Assembly: GCA_049688595.1 (NCBI GenBank)
Contig: JBAVLA010000041.1
Span: forward strand, 1 to 35,678
Direction: 5' to 3'
Source of the DNA: Prado023 sp049688595
GTDB lineage: Bacteria > Actinomycetota > Actinomycetes > S36-B12 > CAIYMF01
Length of the DNA stretch: 35,678 nt
The translations under genes and the position numbers were made by a program. The notes under the pieces are model-generated. The model ran no database searches. It had not been told where the DNA came from and was given only the letters and a program-made list of their open reading frames with translations. Position 1 is the stretch's first letter; every line of letters begins with the position of its first letter. Of the stretch, positions 1-5,911 are shown piece after piece.

Positions 1-23
1 TCCTCTGTGTTCAGGGTGTTCAT
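1..23 (-). CDS. Start of a gene that leaves the window, product unknown
   Basis: On the minus strand an ATG at 23-21 overlaps the TGA of the sigma factor gene in an ATGA arrangement and opens a frame beginning MNTLNTE before the window edge. Overlapping stop and start codons usually mean translational coupling, so the encoded protein is probably made together with the sigma factor. Genes in this position next to ECF sigma factors are often anti-sigma factors or membrane-anchored partners, but seven codons are not enough to tell. Confidence 0.5.
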
Positions 24-652
24 CTGTGGTCCTCCGAGCCGGTCCGAGTGGGGGGCTGGGCGGGGCGCTCAGCCGGGGGTTGCGCGGGGCGCTGAGCCGG
101 CGGTTGAGGCGGCGGCTGGTCGGCGGCCGCCAACCCGGCGTGCGTCAGGGCCTCGCGCAGCCGGGCCTTGGCCCGATGCAGCCGGGTCCGAGCGGTCCCC
201 GGCGAGCAGTCCAGCACGACGGCGATCTCCGCCGGCTCCAGCTGCTCCCACGCCCACAGCCGGAGCAGCTCGGCGTCGGACTCAGCCAGCTCACCCATGG
301 CCGCCGCCACGACGGCGCGGGCGTCTGAGGCCGCCACGATCCCGACCGCTGGGTCCGGTTCGATCCGCAGCGGGGTGACAGAGGCCAGCCGGCTGCCCAG
401 GCGCGAGCGGCGGGACTCCGATCGGATGACATGGGCGATCACGTTCCCGGCAGTGGCGTAGAGCCACGGGAGAGGCTCGGCGGGGACATCGGCACGGCGG
501 CGCCATGCGGTGGCGAAGACCTCCACGACGACGTCCTCGGCATCCTCCACGGAGGACACCCGACGGTTGGCATAGGCCAGGACTGCAGCGCTGTGGCGGC
601 CGAACAGCTCAGTCAGCCAGTCCTCGCCCGGATGGGTCAGTCCGGTGCTCAC
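20..652 (-). CDS. RNA polymerase sigma factor, ECF-like sigma-70 family
   Basis: A 210-residue protein that should direct RNA polymerase to a small set of promoters. Region 2 is recognisable near residues 15-75 (LFGRHSAAVLAYANRR, then an acidic VEDAEDVVVEVF stretch and the PWLYATAGNVI segment), and region 4 near residues 120-170 ends in a helix-turn-helix (PAEIAVVLDCSPGTARTRLHRAKARLREAL). The start is GTG at 652; the ATG eight bases upstream runs into a stop after three codons, and a G-rich stretch precedes the GTG. Residues beyond about 178 form a Pro/Gln/Arg-rich tail built from two 8-residue repeats, which is not part of the family core. The next gene starts inside the stop codon, so a regulator partner is likely encoded outside the window. 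The family is clear; the regulon is unknown. Confidence 0.85.
   Translation of the reverse strand: MSTGLTHPGEDWLTELFGRHSAAVLAYANRRVSSVEDAEDVVVEVFATAWRRRADVPAEPLPWLYATAGNVIAHVIRSESRRSRLGSRLASVTPLRIEPDPAVGIVAASDARAVVAAAMGELAESDAELLRLWAWEQLEPAEIAVVLDCSPGTARTRLHRAKARLREALTHAGLAAADQPPPQPPAQRPAQPPAERPAQPPTRTGSEDHR
59..106 (-). repeat. 24-bp imperfect tandem repeat in the sigma factor tail
   Basis: Two consecutive 24-bp units (83-106 and 59-82) encode QPPAQRPA and QPPAERPA and are followed by a partial third unit QPP. The units differ at 3 of 24 positions. The repeat lengthens a disordered proline-rich tail after region 4. Confidence 0.8.
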
Positions 653-725
653 ACCCCCATATTCCCGGAAGCGCCAGCAGCGTTACCGACTCGCGGACGA
701 CGTTGGCGGAAACCGGGTTCATGAC

Positions 726-757
726 CGAGGGGCGGCTCCCGGCGGAACCGCCCCTCG
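726..757 (-). terminator. Hairpin terminator after pgm
   Basis: A perfect 10-bp stem (726-735 with 748-757, CGAGGGGCGG and its complement) encloses a 12-nt loop. It lies 53 bases past the pgm stop codon and 74 bases before the sigma factor start, so it probably ends the pgm transcript. There is no strong T-tract, as is common for actinobacterial hairpin terminators. Confidence 0.6.
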
Positions 758-809
758 ACATGCTTCGTCAGGCGCCCATGACTGGGCGCGTCAGCTGGCT
801 AGGCGCTGG

Positions 810-2453
810 CTAGGCGCCCAATGCAGCCGAGACCACGTCGCGGGCCTCGGCCTGGATCCGCGCGAGGTGCTCAGGACCGATGAAGGACTCTGCGTAGATC
901 TTGTAGACGTCCTCGGTGCCCGATGGGCGGGCGGCGAACCAGCCGTTCTGGGTGGTCACCTTCAGGCCTCCGATCTTCGCCCCGTTGCCGGGGGCGGCGG
1001 TGAGCTTCGCGGTGATCGGCTCCCCGGCCAGGTCGGTGGCGGTCACCTGCTCGGGCGAGAGGTTGGCCAGCTTCGCCTTCTCCTCGCGGTTGGCCGGGGC
1101 ATCGACCCGTGCGTACGCCGGGGTCCCGTGCCGCGCGGTGAGCTCCGCGTAGTGCTCGGAGGGGTCCTTGCCGGTGACGGCCGTGATCTCCGAGGACAGC
1201 AGGGTGAGCAGCACGCCGTCCTTGTCGGTCGTCCACACCGTGCCGTCCTTTCGCAGGAACGAGGCACCGGCGGACTCCTCGCCGCCGAACCCGAAGGAGC
1301 CGTCGACCAAGCCGGGGACGAACCATTTGAACCCGACCGGGACCTCGACCAGCTTGCGGCCGAGGTCAGCGGCGACGCGGTCGATCATCGACGAGGAGAC
1401 CAGCGTCTTGCCGACTGCCGCATCCGCGCGCCAACCGGGGCGGTTGCTGTACAGGTACTGGATCGCGACAGCCAAGTAGTGGTTCGGGTTCATCAGTCCG
1501 GCGCCGGGCGTGACGATGCCATGCCGGTCTGCATCCGCGTCGTTGCCGAATGCGACCCGGAACTGGTCGCGCAGCGCCACGAGTGAGGCCATCGCATCCG
1601 GAGAGGAGCAGTCCATGCGGATCTTGCCGTCCCAGTCCAGCGTCATGAAGCGCCAGGTCGGATCGACCCTAGGGTTCACGACCGTGAGGTCCAACCCGTG
1701 CATCTCGGCGATGTACCCGTAGTACGCCACCGCCGCGCCGCCCATCGGGTCGGCGCCGAGCTTGATGCCGGCATCGCGGACGGCGTCGAGGTTGAGGACG
1801 TTGGGGAGGTCCCGGGCGTAGGCGTCAAGGAAGTCGTAGCCAGCCGTGCTGTCCAGGGCCAGGGCCGTGCGCAGCGGGATGCGCCGGACGTCGGTCATCC
1901 CGTCGGCGATGATCTGGTTGGCGCGGTCCTGGATCCAGCCGGTCGCGTCGGTCCCTGCGGGCCCGCCGTCCGGCGGGTTGTACTTGAAGCCGCCGTCGGG
2001 CGGCGGGTTGTGCGATGGCGTGACCACGATGCCGTCGGCGAGGCCGGTCGTGCGACCCCGGTTGTAGGCAAGGATCGCGTGGCTGAGGGCAGGTGTGGGC
2101 GTGTATCCGTCGCGGCTGTCGATGCGGATCTCGACGTCGTTGGCGCCCAGGACCTCGACCGCTGAGGTCCATGCCGGCTCGCTCAGGCCGTGGGTGTCCT
2201 TGGCCAGGAACAGCGGCCCGTCCGTGCCCTGCATCGTCCGGTACTCAACGATCGCCTGGGTGGTGGCCAGGATGTGGAATTCGTTGAACGCAGTCCGCAG
2301 GCTCGAGCCCCGATGGCCCGACGTGCCGAAGCTGACCCGCTGGTCGATGTTGCCCACATCTGGTTGGTTCGCGTAATAGGCGGTGATCAGCTTCGCGACG
2401 TCGACGAGATCGCTGTCCTGGGCCGGTTGTCCGGCGCGTTCGTGGCGGGTCAT
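810..2453 (-). CDS. pgm: Phosphoglucomutase, alpha-D-glucose phosphate-specific
   Basis: Interconverts glucose 1-phosphate and glucose 6-phosphate in the cytoplasm, linking glycolysis with glycogen, trehalose and nucleotide-sugar synthesis. The protein has 547 residues, the usual length for this family. Visible signatures are FGTSGHRG (residues 42-49), the phosphoserine loop TPSHNPPPDGG with Ser147, the metal-binding DADADRHG segment, the sugar-binding GEESAGASF loop, and the C-terminal phosphate-binding RPSGTEDVYKIY. I start at ATG 2453 because AGGAGG lies five bases upstream; an in-frame start 12 codons earlier (2489) lacks such a site. The gene is divergent from the LCP gene. Its upstream region carries a candidate promoter and a small 5' hairpin, listed separately. 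Confidence 0.95.
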   Translation of the reverse strand: MTRHERAGQPAQDSDLVDVAKLITAYYANQPDVGNIDQRVSFGTSGHRGSSLRTAFNEFHILATTQAIVEYRTMQGTDGPLFLAKDTHGLSEPAWTSAVEVLGANDVEIRIDSRDGYTPTPALSHAILAYNRGRTTGLADGIVVTPSHNPPPDGGFKYNPPDGGPAGTDATGWIQDRANQIIADGMTDVRRIPLRTALALDSTAGYDFLDAYARDLPNVLNLDAVRDAGIKLGADPMGGAAVAYYGYIAEMHGLDLTVVNPRVDPTWRFMTLDWDGKIRMDCSSPDAMASLVALRDQFRVAFGNDADADRHGIVTPGAGLMNPNHYLAVAIQYLYSNRPGWRADAAVGKTLVSSSMIDRVAADLGRKLVEVPVGFKWFVPGLVDGSFGFGGEESAGASFLRKDGTVWTTDKDGVLLTLLSSEITAVTGKDPSEHYAELTARHGTPAYARVDAPANREEKAKLANLSPEQVTATDLAGEPITAKLTAAPGNGAKIGGLKVTTQNGWFAARPSGTEDVYKIYAESFIGPEHLARIQAEARDVVSAALGA

Positions 2454-2473
2454 GGCACCTCCTGGTCGGCTGT

Positions 2474-2490
2474 CGTGGCTAAGAGCCACG
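2474..2490 (-). other. Short hairpin in the pgm leader
   Basis: A perfect 7-bp stem (2474-2480 with 2484-2490, CGTGGCT and its complement) with a 3-nt loop. If transcription starts about 7 nt after the TAGGCT hexamer, near 2495, this hairpin would form at the very 5' end of the mRNA, upstream of the ribosome binding site. It could stabilise the message; no known riboswitch class is recognisable. Confidence 0.45.
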
Positions 2491-2497
2491 CACGAGG

Positions 2498-2513
2498 CTC
2501 CAGCCTATTGACG
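2498..2513 (-). promoter_or_regulatory. Candidate pgm promoter, shared 16-nt element
   Basis: Read on the minus strand the element is CGTCAATAGGCTGGAG. It contains TAGGCT (2507-2502), which fits the actinobacterial -10 pattern TANNNT. No clear -35 box lies 17 nt upstream. The same 16 bases occur in the same orientation upstream of the two-domain phosphofructokinase gene at 28991-29006. Confidence 0.5.
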
Positions 2514-2664
2514 GGGGCGCAGAAGGTCGCGCCGAGCGACCGGGTCAGGGCGGAACTCGGCCGCCCCGCGGCTCCGGCCGGGGGATCGGACATGAGGTGC
2601 CCGAACACGAGGGGCCGGGGCACGGTGAGCACCGGTCCGCGCGGTGGCGTGGGAGGATGGCGGC

Positions 2665-4065
2665 ATGAGTGGGTCGACCCTGTACCGGCGGCTGCCGAAC
2701 GGCACATGGGCGGCGGAGCGGGAGGACTTACCCCGCGACGCTCAGTCGGCAGCGCCCAGCCAAGCTGCCGGCGTGGGCCTGGGCGCTGGCTCCAGGCAGG
2801 CATCCGATCCCAGCCGGACCGGCGCGCCCGCTGTCCAACCCCGGCCAGTCAGCTCGGCCGCAGGGGCGTCCGTGGTAGCTGGGGCCGCGGCATCGTCTGC
2901 GCAGGATGGCGGTGCAGGTAGGGGCGCGGTGGCTGGCAGCGTCAAGGGCGGGGCTGCCGCCCTGAATGGTGGCGCTTCCTTCGCGTCGCCGCCGACCGCC
3001 GGTTGGTCAGGCGGATCCGGATCCGCGAACCCGCCGGCCCCGCCGACCCCGAAACCCCAGCGGCCTCCCAAGCGGCCGCGCCGCCGCGGGCGCACCGCCT
3101 GGCGAGTCGTCAAGCTGGCCATCCTGGCCTACCTCGTGTGGGTGCTCGCCCTGCTCGTTTACATGGGAGCCTCCCTGCAGAAGACTGACGCGCTGTCGGC
3201 CAACCCGATCGAGGACACCTCGGGCACCGTTTGGCTCCTCGTGGGCTCGGACAGCCGCGAAGGGCTCACGGCCGAGGAGCAGTCGGAGTTGCGCACCGGC
3301 GCCGACGTGGGCCAGCGCACCGACACGATCATGCTGGTGCACACGGCGATCGGGCAGGCCCCGACAGTGATCTCGCTCCCGCGCGATTCCTGGGTGACGA
3401 TCCCGGCCCACACGAGCAGCAGCGGCGGGCAGGTCAGCGCCGGCGGGGGGAAGATCAACGCTGCCTACGCCTATGGCGGGGCCCCGCTGCTCACCGAGAC
3501 GGTCGAGTACAACACCGGGCTGCGCGTCGATCACTACATGGAGATCGGCTTCGGCGGGATCGTCTCGCTGACTGACGCCGTCGGCGGGATCGAGGCCTGC
3601 TTCGACGAGGCCATCAAGGACAAGAACAGCGGCCTGGACGTGCAGGCTGGCTGCCAGACCCTCGACGGCAAGCAGGCACTGGCATACGTGCGGATGCGCT
3701 ACGCCGATCCGAAGGGCGACATCGGCCGGATCGAGCGCCAGCAGCACTACGTGGCCGAGGTGGTCGATGGCATCTTGAGTGTCAACACCTTGGTGAATCC
3801 CTTCCGCCAGGTTGCCCTGGCCAACGCTGCGCTCGGGGCCGTGACCGTCGACAGCAGCACGGGAGTCCTGGACCTTGGCGTGTTCGGGCTGAACATGGGG
3901 CGGGTCGCCACGGGGAAGGGCGAGATCTCGGTCGTACCGATCGACGATTCGGACCACTGGGAGGGCGGGCAGTGGGTGATCCACTGGGATGACGAGGAGG
4001 CCAACAGCCTGTTCACCTCCTTGGGCGGGAGCACGCCGCAGTCCCAGAGGGCGGCTGGCCGGTAG
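2665..4065 (+). CDS. LCP family (LytR-CpsA-Psr) wall glycopolymer transferase
   Basis: Members of this family transfer lipid-linked glycopolymers to peptidoglycan on the outer face of the membrane. The 466-residue protein has a long Ala/Gly/Ser/Pro-rich cytoplasmic region (about residues 1-140), a basic PKRPRRRGR stretch, one membrane helix near 150-171, and the LCP domain near 195-375. In that domain the conserved SLPRDSW motif (Arg240, Asp241) and the RMRYADPKGDIGRIERQQ segment (Arg343, Arg345, Asp348, Asp352, Arg355) are intact, so phosphotransfer should work. Start at ATG 2665, with GGGAGGA eight bases upstream; an earlier in-frame GTG at 2644 has no comparable site. The large low-complexity N-terminal region is much longer than in typical LCP proteins and may be disordered or carry regulatory contacts. 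The substrate polymer cannot be read from the sequence. Confidence 0.88.
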   Translation: MSGSTLYRRLPNGTWAAEREDLPRDAQSAAPSQAAGVGLGAGSRQASDPSRTGAPAVQPRPVSSAAGASVVAGAAASSAQDGGAGRGAVAGSVKGGAAALNGGASFASPPTAGWSGGSGSANPPAPPTPKPQRPPKRPRRRGRTAWRVVKLAILAYLVWVLALLVYMGASLQKTDALSANPIEDTSGTVWLLVGSDSREGLTAEEQSELRTGADVGQRTDTIMLVHTAIGQAPTVISLPRDSWVTIPAHTSSSGGQVSAGGGKINAAYAYGGAPLLTETVEYNTGLRVDHYMEIGFGGIVSLTDAVGGIEACFDEAIKDKNSGLDVQAGCQTLDGKQALAYVRMRYADPKGDIGRIERQQHYVAEVVDGILSVNTLVNPFRQVALANAALGAVTVDSSTGVLDLGVFGLNMGRVATGKGEISVVPIDDSDHWEGGQWVIHWDDEEANSLFTSLGGSTPQSQRAAGR

Positions 4066-4108
4066 GCGGCGCGGCTCAGGGCGCCCCCTCGACGGTGGGA
4101 GCAGGCCG

Positions 4109-4114
4109 TAGTGT
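4109..4114 (+). promoter_or_regulatory. -10 hexamer of a probable leaderless promoter
   Basis: TAGTGT at 4109-4114 is followed by only six bases before ATG 4121, so transcription would begin at or next to the start codon. There is no Shine-Dalgarno sequence directly upstream. No convincing -35 box is visible. Confidence 0.45.
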
Positions 4115-4120
4115 GCCGCC

Positions 4121-4690
4121 ATGGAGGGCGGCACGATCCTGATCACCGGGCTTGGCCTTGCTGTGGCTGCGGGGCTCAACGCCTACATCCCGCTCTTCAT
4201 CGCGGGACTGCTCATCCGTCTCGACCTATACAGCTTCGGTGAGCCGTACGACGTCCTCGGCAGCACCCCGGCGCTCGTCATCGTCGGTGTCCTGCTGGCG
4301 GTCGAGGTGCTGGCCGACAAGTTCCCGGCGGTCGACTCGATCAACGACCTGGTGCAGAGCCTGGCCAGACCGGCTTCCGGTGCGATCCTGTTCGCCGGCG
4401 CAGCCTCGGGCTCGCAAGCGCAGTGGTCAGAAGCACTTGCGCTCATCCTCGGCCTTGCCACAGCGGCTGGCGTGCATGCGGTGAAGTCCACCGCGCGGCC
4501 GGTCATCAACACCGCGACCGCCGGTCTGGGCGGACCCGTGGCCAGCACGGTCGAGGATGGCTTCTCCGCCGGACTGTCGCTGGCTGCGCTCCTGGCGCCG
4601 CTGATCGTGCTCCTCCTGCTCGCGGGGGTGGCCTGGTGGCTCGCCCGGTTGATCCGCCGCCGGTCCGTCCGGCCACCGGCGGCGGGCTGA
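4121..4690 (+). CDS. DUF4126 family integral membrane protein
   Basis: A 189-residue membrane protein of unknown function. Hydrophobic segments lie near residues 5-32, 48-64, 85-118 and 150-176, followed by a short basic tail. Sequence features I associate with DUF4126 are GLNAYIPLFIAGL near the N-terminus, VDSINDLVQSLARPASGAI in the middle, and HAVKSTARPVINTATAGLGG followed by STVEDG. The ATG at 4121 appears leaderless, with TAGTGT six bases before it. The gene follows the LCP gene by 55 bases on the same strand but probably has its own promoter. It is followed by the repeat cluster at 4750-4833. No catalytic residues are evident; a transport or scaffold role would be guesswork. Confidence 0.8.
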   Translation: MEGGTILITGLGLAVAAGLNAYIPLFIAGLLIRLDLYSFGEPYDVLGSTPALVIVGVLLAVEVLADKFPAVDSINDLVQSLARPASGAILFAGAASGSQAQWSEALALILGLATAAGVHAVKSTARPVINTATAGLGGPVASTVEDGFSAGLSLAALLAPLIVLLLLAGVAWWLARLIRRRSVRPPAAG

Positions 4691-4749
4691 GCCGAGCGGG
4701 CGCGTGTCCAGCAGGCGACCGGCCTCCGGTTGCCGCCCGGCGCCTCCGG

Positions 4750-4833
4750 CGGATCGGTCCAAGTCCGCGGCCCTCTCAGGCGGATCGATCCAACTCCGGG
4801 GGGCTCGGGGCCTCGCGTATTTGGATGGATCCC
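4750..4833. repeat. Three copies of a 19-bp intergenic repeat
   Basis: Two direct copies (4750-4768, CGGATCGGTCCAAGTCCGC; 4781-4799) are followed by one inverted copy (4815-4833). The second and third copies form a hairpin arm of about 12 bp with one mismatch around a GC-rich loop containing GGGGGCTCG. The same family recurs at 28328-28411. The cluster lies between the DUF4126 and purS genes and takes up most of that 259-bp gap. It may work as a terminator or as a REP-like element; no transposase is nearby. Confidence 0.7.
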
Positions 4834-4904
4834 GGGCGCAGACCTGGCGGCGGGGCTGGGCGGGGCCGGGCCTCGCTACGCGGACTGCTGTCGGACGGTC
4901 CCAG

Positions 4905-4910
4905 TAGGGT
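4905..4910 (+). promoter_or_regulatory. Possible -10 box of the purSQL operon
   Basis: TAGGGT at 4905-4910 fits TANNNT and would start transcription near 4917, giving a leader of about 33 nt that carries the AGGAG ribosome binding site (4940-4944). No good -35 box is seen, and I see no purine riboswitch in this gap. Confidence 0.3.
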
Positions 4911-4949
4911 GATCACAGCAATCGATCCCCGCACCCCCCAGGAGTCAAC

Positions 4950-5204
4950 GTGGCCCGCATCGTGGTGGACGTCATGCTCAAACCAGAGATCCTCGACCCG
5001 CAGGGCCGTGCTGTGATGGGAGCGCTCGGCCGGCTCGGCTTCAGCGGTGTCACGTCGGTCCGGCAGGGCAAGCGGTTCGAGATCGAGGTCGATGGGGAGG
5101 TCAGCGAGGAGCTCTCGGCGCGGCTGGAGGAGCTGGCCGGGTCGCTGCTGAGCAACCCGGTCATCGAGGACTACGTGGTCCACACTGGGACGGGCCAGTC
5201 GTGA
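4950..5204 (+). CDS. purS: Phosphoribosylformylglycinamidine synthase subunit PurS
   Basis: The small structural subunit of FGAM synthase, which bridges the glutaminase PurQ and the synthetase PurL in organisms that split the enzyme into three chains. The 84-residue length and the sequence (ARIVVDVMLKPEILDPQG at the start, GVTSVRQGKRFEIEVDG in the middle, LLSNPVIEDYVV near the end) match the family. The start is GTG 4950 with AGGAG six bases upstream. The TGA stop shares a base with the purQ start codon (TGATG), so the operon is translationally coupled. Confidence 0.95.
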   Translation: MARIVVDVMLKPEILDPQGRAVMGALGRLGFSGVTSVRQGKRFEIEVDGEVSEELSARLEELAGSLLSNPVIEDYVVHTGTGQS

Positions 5205-5911
5205 TGCGCATCGGTGTCGTGACGTTCCCCGGGTCGCTGGACGACCGGGATGCGGCCAGGGCAGTGACGATCGCCGGTGGCGAGGCGGTCGCCCTGTGGC
5301 ACGCCGACGCGGACCTGCACGGCGTGGATGCCGTGGTACTGCCGGGCGGCTTCTCCTACGGCGACTACCTGCGCTGCGGGGCGATCAGCCGCTTCGCCCC
5401 CGCCATGGGCTCGATCATCGACGCCGCTCGGGGCGGCCTCCCGGTCCTGGGCATCTGCAACGGGTTCCAGGTCCTGTGCGAGTCCCACCTGCTGCCCGGC
5501 GCGCTGACGCGCAACGTGGGCCTGCACTTCGTGTGCCGCGATCAGGAGCTCGAGATCGCCAACGCAGCCACGCCCTGGACCCGTGACTACGAGGCCGGCC
5601 AGCGGATCGTCGTGCCGCTGAAGAACGGGGAGGGCCGGTTCCAGGCAGACGATGCCACGCTCGACGAGCTCGAGGCGGAGGGTCGCGTCGTCGCCTACTA
5701 CTGCGACCTCAACCCGAACGGCTCACAGCGCGACATCGCCGGCATCAGCAACGCGGCCGGGAACGTCGTCGGCCTGATGCCCCACCCCGAGCACGCGGTC
5801 GAGGAGCTGACCGGGCCGGGCACCGACGGCCTGGGCTTCTTCACCTCGATCCTTTCCCACCTCGCCGCCGGCGGTTCGCTGGCCGGCGCCGCGCAGGGAG
5901 CACCCGCATGA
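5204..5911 (+). CDS. purQ: Phosphoribosylformylglycinamidine synthase subunit PurQ (glutaminase)
   Basis: Class I glutamine amidotransferase that releases ammonia from glutamine for PurL in the fourth step of IMP synthesis. The 235-residue protein has the nucleophile elbow GICNGFQ with Cys85 and the His194/Glu196 pair in MPHPEH, so the catalytic triad is complete. The N-terminus MRIGVVTFPGSLDD is typical. I chose ATG 5204, which overlaps the purS stop; a GTG one codon earlier (5201) is also in frame. Its own stop overlaps the purL ATG by four bases (ATGA), keeping the three subunits in one coupled operon. Confidence 0.95.
   Translation: MRIGVVTFPGSLDDRDAARAVTIAGGEAVALWHADADLHGVDAVVLPGGFSYGDYLRCGAISRFAPAMGSIIDAARGGLPVLGICNGFQVLCESHLLPGALTRNVGLHFVCRDQELEIANAATPWTRDYEAGQRIVVPLKNGEGRFQADDATLDELEAEGRVVAYYCDLNPNGSQRDIAGISNAAGNVVGLMPHPEHAVEELTGPGTDGLGFFTSILSHLAAGGSLAGAAQGAPA

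Noticed and set aside
4691..4949. Short open frames in the repeat-containing gap before purS
   Set aside because: They follow the repeat and GC-rich sequence, lack ribosome binding sites, and look like no protein family.
4691..4949. Purine riboswitch or PurR-type operator before purS
   Set aside because: I found no conserved aptamer core or recognisable operator; the gap is taken up by the repeat cluster and a plain leader.
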